The notes beneath the pieces are model-generated. The model was not told where the DNA came from, did not search any database, and saw only the letters and a list, made by a program, of their open reading frames with translations. The translations under genes and the position numbers were made by a program. A stretch of 5,240 nt of DNA from Planctomycetota bacterium (GTDB lineage: Bacteria; Planctomycetota; Planctomycetia; Pirellulales; Lacipirellulaceae), in NCBI GenBank assembly GCA_029259975.1, contig JAJDEE010000328.1, forward strand, positions 1 to 5,240, read 5' to 3'. Below, one piece after another: positions 5,227 to 5,240 of this stretch (its first letter is position 1; each line of letters begins with the position of its first letter).

Positions 5227-5240
5227 AGGGCGCGAGCCCT
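5227..5240. repeat. GC-rich hairpin with GCGA tetraloop at the right edge
   Basis: AGGGC-GCGA-GCCCT is a perfect five-pair stem closed by a GNRA-type tetraloop. The preceding bases AGCGG (5221-5225) could extend the stem if the sequence past the window is complementary. It may be a terminator stem or a dispersed palindromic repeat; the edge hides which. Confidence 0.45.

Noticed and set aside
1..5240. CRISPR array, tRNA or rRNA gene, insertion sequence or integrase
   Set aside because: I looked for regularly spaced repeats, cloverleaf-like segments, and transposase or recombinase motifs and saw none.

Overview
The window is chromosomal bacterial DNA and reads best as Planctomycetota, probably a Pirellulales-like lineage. 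The basis is the recognisable flavour of several proteins (acyltransferase, Gfo/Idh/MocA oxidoreductase, MurB, and a small antitoxin with a RelE/ParE-type partner), not any marker gene, so the assignment is an inference. TGA ends several intact genes, so the standard stop code applies. The Gram-negative envelope functions (Kdo2-lipid A type acyltransferase, MurB) fit such a host.

Layout. Positions 1-3273 are all read from the minus strand. In order of transcription they are: a Gfo/Idh/MocA sugar-type dehydrogenase (3273-2206); 15 bases later, a two-helix membrane protein with a type II secretion GspG-like C-terminal motif (2190-1630); a small toxin-antitoxin module with an intact antitoxin (1531-1280) and a toxin frame broken by one in-frame TGA (1283-939); and a lysophospholipid/lipid A acyltransferase (858 to beyond position 1) that begins with TTG behind a strong Shine-Dalgarno. 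The acyltransferase runs off the left edge.

Positions 3368-5123 are read from the plus strand: trmL (tRNA wobble 2'-O-methyltransferase), a gap of about 400 bases that starts with a heptamer repeat and a good terminator candidate, and then murB (UDP-N-acetylmuramate dehydrogenase). The 94 bases between the dehydrogenase and trmL form a divergent promoter region. The last 117 bases hold weak stem-loops only.

The genes do not form one pathway: the ends encode envelope biogenesis (lipid A acylation, peptidoglycan precursor synthesis), with translation (trmL) and sugar metabolism between. I see no clear new multi-gene system. The points most worth a second look are the nonsense-inactivated toxin beside an intact antitoxin, the pseudopilin-like C-terminal motif on a non-pilin two-helix protein of lower GC than its neighbour, and degenerate heptamer repeats of opposite orientation flanking trmL.
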